64,000 nt of DNA from CAVZVZ01 sp963778895 (GTDB lineage Bacteria > Actinomycetota > Acidimicrobiia > Acidimicrobiales > Acidimicrobilacustridaceae): NCBI GenBank assembly GCA_963778895.1, contig CAVZVZ010000002.1:682001-746000 (forward strand). The letters run 5' to 3'. The notes under the pieces are model-generated. The model did no database searches. It was not told where the DNA came from and saw nothing but the letters and a program-made list of their open reading frames with translations. Numbering within the stretch: position 1 is the first letter of the stretch; every line of letters starts with the position of its first letter. A program made the position numbers and the translations under genes. Positions 61,547-64,000 of the stretch are shown here, piece after piece.

Positions 61547-62467
61547 TCAGGCGGGTGGGGGAGGTGGCTGATCGCCCTCGATCGGCTTCCACTGCGATGC
61601 GCCGTCGTCATAGGTGAGCCAACGATTCCCGGCGGGGTCCCACTGGATGTAGGCGTTGCGCCCGGCATCCCATTGCGGTCCGGACGCCTCGGGTGTCGGC
61701 GACGGAGCGGCGGCGGGTGCCGCGGCCGCTGCCGCCGCGGTGGCTGCCGGTGCCGCCATCGGTGGGGTCGTGCCCATCGTGCCCGGTGCGGGAGGCGCAT
61801 ACGGGCTCGTCGGGGGAGTGCTGGGTGCGCCGTAGGCGCCGTACGTGCCGGTCGCGGGGACGCCCGCGTCCACCCCGACGGCGTCGGTCGCCAGGCCCGG
61901 CACCACGATCGGCGAACCCTTGGCCGAGGACCGCACGACGAAGGTCTTGGCCGCCATGTCGCCGAGGCGGCGGTGACCCTTGGTGACGAGAATCAGGATG
62001 GCGGCCACGAGCGCGCTGCAGAGCGAGTCGATGATCCACAACAGCCCGCGGATGAACTGCTTGCCGAGTCCGGGCGCGTTGCCGCTCTCGTCGACGGTTC
62101 GTATACCGAAGATCGCTTTGCCCAGGGTCGCGCCGGTCATGGCCTGCACGATCCACTCGACGAGGACGAGATAGAGGAGATACACACCGCCCGCGATGAA
62201 GGCGGCCGCCGGCTTGTACGTGGCCGCGCTGTACTGCGTGTCGTTGACCGTGGCGTCGACCTTGCGGCACCGTTCGGAGCTCGACAGCTCGCCCGGCTTG
62301 GCCGCGACCTGAGCGCACGTGGTCGGTCGCTCATAGAGCGTGATCCCCGCGGTGGCGAAGAACAGCGCCAGCGGGATGACCGCGAGCACGATCGAGTCGA
62401 TGACGAACGCGCCGAAACGGCGGCCGGCAACAGCGGTGGGATCGGATTGGGTTGGATACGCACTCAC
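61547..62467 (-). CDS. RDD-family membrane protein with DUF2510-like tail
   Basis: 306 residues from GTG 62467 (GGGAGGA RBS). RRFGAFVIDSIVLAVIPLALFF is the RDD helix pair, followed by AAAFIAGGVYLLYLVLVEW and LGKAIFGIRTVDESGNAPGLGKQFIRGLLW (conserved Gly-Lys loop). A low-complexity Pro/Ala region precedes a C-terminal WDAGRNAYIQWDPAGNRWLTYDDGA segment. Function unclear; RDD proteins may transport ions or be structural. Confidence 0.85.
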   Translation of the reverse strand: MSAYPTQSDPTAVAGRRFGAFVIDSIVLAVIPLALFFATAGITLYERPTTCAQVAAKPGELSSSERCRKVDATVNDTQYSAATYKPAAAFIAGGVYLLYLVLVEWIVQAMTGATLGKAIFGIRTVDESGNAPGLGKQFIRGLLWIIDSLCSALVAAILILVTKGHRRLGDMAAKTFVVRSSAKGSPIVVPGLATDAVGVDAGVPATGTYGAYGAPSTPPTSPYAPPAPGTMGTTPPMAAPAATAAAAAAAPAAAPSPTPEASGPQWDAGRNAYIQWDPAGNRWLTYDDGASQWKPIEGDQPPPPPA

Positions 62468-62578
62468 AGTTCGTCCTCCCTGCACCGGCAACGAACGGCC
62501 TGGCTTCCGGCGGGCCATTGTTGCCCACCGCCGACACCGGCGCTCGGATACACGGTCGGCGCCACGACCTGCCGCCAC

Positions 62579-62584
62579 TACGCT
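62579..62584 (+). promoter_or_regulatory. leaderless -10 hexamer of glyS
   Basis: TACGCT lies eight bases before the ATG at 62593. No RBS is seen. It fits the leaderless pattern of other starts in the window. Confidence 0.5.
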
Positions 62585-62592
62585 GACCGGCC

Positions 62593-63930
62593 ATGTCCGA
62601 GATCGAGCGGGTCGACGTGCCCAACGACCCCGCGTTGCTGGAGAAGGTGGTCAACCTCTGCAAGCGGCGGGGCTTCGTCTTCCAGTCGGCCGAGATCTAC
62701 GGCGGCTTCCGGTCGACCTACGACTACGGACCGGTCGGGGTCCTCATGCTCCGCAACGTCAAGGACGCCTGGTGGCGGTCGATGGTGCAGTTGCGAGACG
62801 ACGTGGTCGGGCTCGACGCCGCGATCCTGTCGCCGCCCGCGGTGTGGGAAGCCTCCGGTCACCTCCAGAACTTCACCGATCCGCTGGTCGACTGCCGCAA
62901 CTGCGGGGAGCGGTTCCGTGAGGATCAGCTCGAGGACCCGGACGTGTGCCCGAACTGCGGCGCCAAGAACTCGTTCACCCCGGCCCGGCAGTTCAACCTG
63001 ATGTTCAAGACGCAGGCCGGCCCCGTCGAGGAGGACGCCGCCGTTGCCTATCTGCGTCCCGAGACCGCGCAGGGCATGTTCACGAACTTCGCCAACGTGT
63101 TGCAGGTGAGCCGAAAGAAGCCTCCGTTCGGTATCGCGCAGATCGGCAAGTCGTTTCGCAACGAGATCACGCCGCAGAACTTCGTGTTCCGTACTCGTGA
63201 GTTCGAGCAGATGGAGATGGAGTACTTCGTTCCGCCGGACGAAGCGACGCAGTGGTACGAGTACTGGTGTCAGCAGCGCGCCGATTGGTACGACGAGCTG
63301 GGTATCCCGTCCGACAAGCTGAGGCTGCGGCCCCACGACGCCGACGAGCTGAGCCACTACTCGCAGGGCACGGCCGATGTGGAGTTTCTCTTTCCTTGGG
63401 GGTGGGGCGAGCTCGAGGGCATCGCCAACCGGGGTGACTACGACCTCACACAGCACAGCAAGCACTCCGGCGAGAAGTTGGACTACTTCGATCAGGCCAC
63501 CGGCGAGCGCTACACGCCTCACGTCATCGAGCCGGCCGCCGGCGCGACGCGCACGATGATGGCGTTCTTGCTCGCGGCGTACGACGAGGAGATGGTGCGC
63601 GGCGAACCGCGCACGGTGTTGCGGCTGCACCCGCGCATCGCGCCGTACAAGGTCGCGGTGCTGCCGCTTTCGAAGAAGGACACGCTCACACCGACCGCTC
63701 GCGACGTGCTGAAGCGTTTGCAGCCGGTGTTCATGTGTGACTACGACGAGACGCAGGCGATCGGCCGCCGCTATCGACGCCAGGACGAGCTGGGCACGCC
63801 GTATTGCGTCACGGTCGACTTCGACACGCTCGACGATCAGGCCGTGACGGTGCGCGAGCGCGACTCGATGGAACAGGAACGGGTGGCGGTCGACGGGTTG
63901 GTGGACTACCTCGGCGAACGCGTCGGCTGA
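62593..63930 (+). CDS. glyS: glycyl-tRNA synthetase (alpha2 type)
   Basis: 445 residues. Class II synthetase signatures of the homodimeric GlyRS: LCKRRGFVFQSAEIYGGFRST, YDYGPVGVLMLRNVK, the Zn-ribbon insert CRNCGERF...DVCPNCGAKN, motif 2 FGIAQIGKSFRNEITPQNFVFRTREFEQME, PAAGATRTMMAFLLAAYDE, and the anticodon-binding domain RIAPYKVAVLPLSKKDTL. It attaches glycine to tRNA-Gly. The alpha2 form is usual in actinobacteria. Confidence 0.97.
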   Translation: MSEIERVDVPNDPALLEKVVNLCKRRGFVFQSAEIYGGFRSTYDYGPVGVLMLRNVKDAWWRSMVQLRDDVVGLDAAILSPPAVWEASGHLQNFTDPLVDCRNCGERFREDQLEDPDVCPNCGAKNSFTPARQFNLMFKTQAGPVEEDAAVAYLRPETAQGMFTNFANVLQVSRKKPPFGIAQIGKSFRNEITPQNFVFRTREFEQMEMEYFVPPDEATQWYEYWCQQRADWYDELGIPSDKLRLRPHDADELSHYSQGTADVEFLFPWGWGELEGIANRGDYDLTQHSKHSGEKLDYFDQATGERYTPHVIEPAAGATRTMMAFLLAAYDEEMVRGEPRTVLRLHPRIAPYKVAVLPLSKKDTLTPTARDVLKRLQPVFMCDYDETQAIGRRYRRQDELGTPYCVTVDFDTLDDQAVTVRERDSMEQERVAVDGLVDYLGERVG

Positions 63931-63941
63931 TACGGGCGACC

Positions 63942-64000
63942 ATGTCCGGCGGCGACGGTGAGTGGCTCGAGTTGAACCGGCTCGCATGGGACGAACGGGT
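63942..64000 (+). CDS. start of a gene, possibly a SAM methyltransferase (runs off window)
   Basis: ATG 63942 opens a frame MSGGDGEWLELNRLAWDERV to the right edge. The phrase LNRLAWDERV is common at the start of class I methyltransferases, but the evidence is only 19 codons. It follows glyS by 11 bases and may be in its operon. Confidence 0.4.
   Translation, partial: MSGGDGEWLELNRLAWDER

Overview
The window is high-GC bacterial DNA. It is most consistent with an actinobacterium, probably of the Acidimicrobiia type, and possibly from a metagenome or an error-prone long-read assembly. Support: a housekeeping block ordered phoH-ybeY-corC-era-uppS-recO, an alpha2-type glycyl-tRNA synthetase, many cyclase-ATPase regulators, a monoderm-style Tad pilus, and at least nine starts preceded by an actinobacterial leaderless promoter (TANNNT, 6-8 nt, then ATG or GTG). 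The taxonomic call is inference.

Layout. 1-4.5 kb: an SMP-30 lactonase and ddl, divergent from murF, then an MFS exporter. 4.5-8.1 kb: a zinc-ribbon protein, a SAM methyltransferase divergent from a PadR repressor across a palindromic operator, an acetyltransferase and a membrane protein. 8.1-9.8 kb: a small Tad operon (TadE/TadG-like proteins and a pilin-like protein). 9.5-19.1 kb: an accessory region in which the promoter, leader hairpin and first ~27 codons of that pilin-like gene recur as truncated direct repeats, separating unrelated cargo: a hydrolase-cyclase, a riboflavin-kinase-like protein, a sulfotransferase, a kinase-like protein and a cyclase-ATPase regulator. 19.4-29.8 kb: small enzymes, a cluster of PH-like membrane proteins, a flavin monooxygenase and a TauD/TfdA dioxygenase. 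30.0-32.3 kb: a surface lipoprotein built of 594-bp tandem repeats. 32.7-36.1 kb: a second cyclase-ATPase-TPR regulator. 36.1-49.0 kb: a PKS and an NRPS, divergently transcribed, followed by a lipoprotein. 49.0-55.5 kb: the Tad motor genes (tadC, tadB, tadA, a TadZ/CpaE-like and a CpaB-like gene) around an enoyl-CoA hydratase. 55.5-64.0 kb: the housekeeping block, an RDD protein, glyS and the start of another gene.

The two most interesting items are: (1) one operator-promoter (palindrome GGTTCCCGTGAACC, then GGCGAC, 18 bp, TAggTT) that sits upstream of both Tad operons and is copied, with a leader hairpin and a truncated pilin-like 5' end, through the accessory region; and (2) an NRPS module whose adenylation domain appears doubly interrupted, by a luciferase-like monooxygenase between A4 and A5 and a methyltransferase between A8 and A9, beside a PKS with the uncommon order KS-AT-KR-DH-ACP-TE.

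Caution: many otherwise intact genes, including era and corC, carry a single extra base. The PKS and NRPS carry many frame changes. The pattern looks like consensus error rather than gene decay, so frameshifted genes are annotated over their full span.
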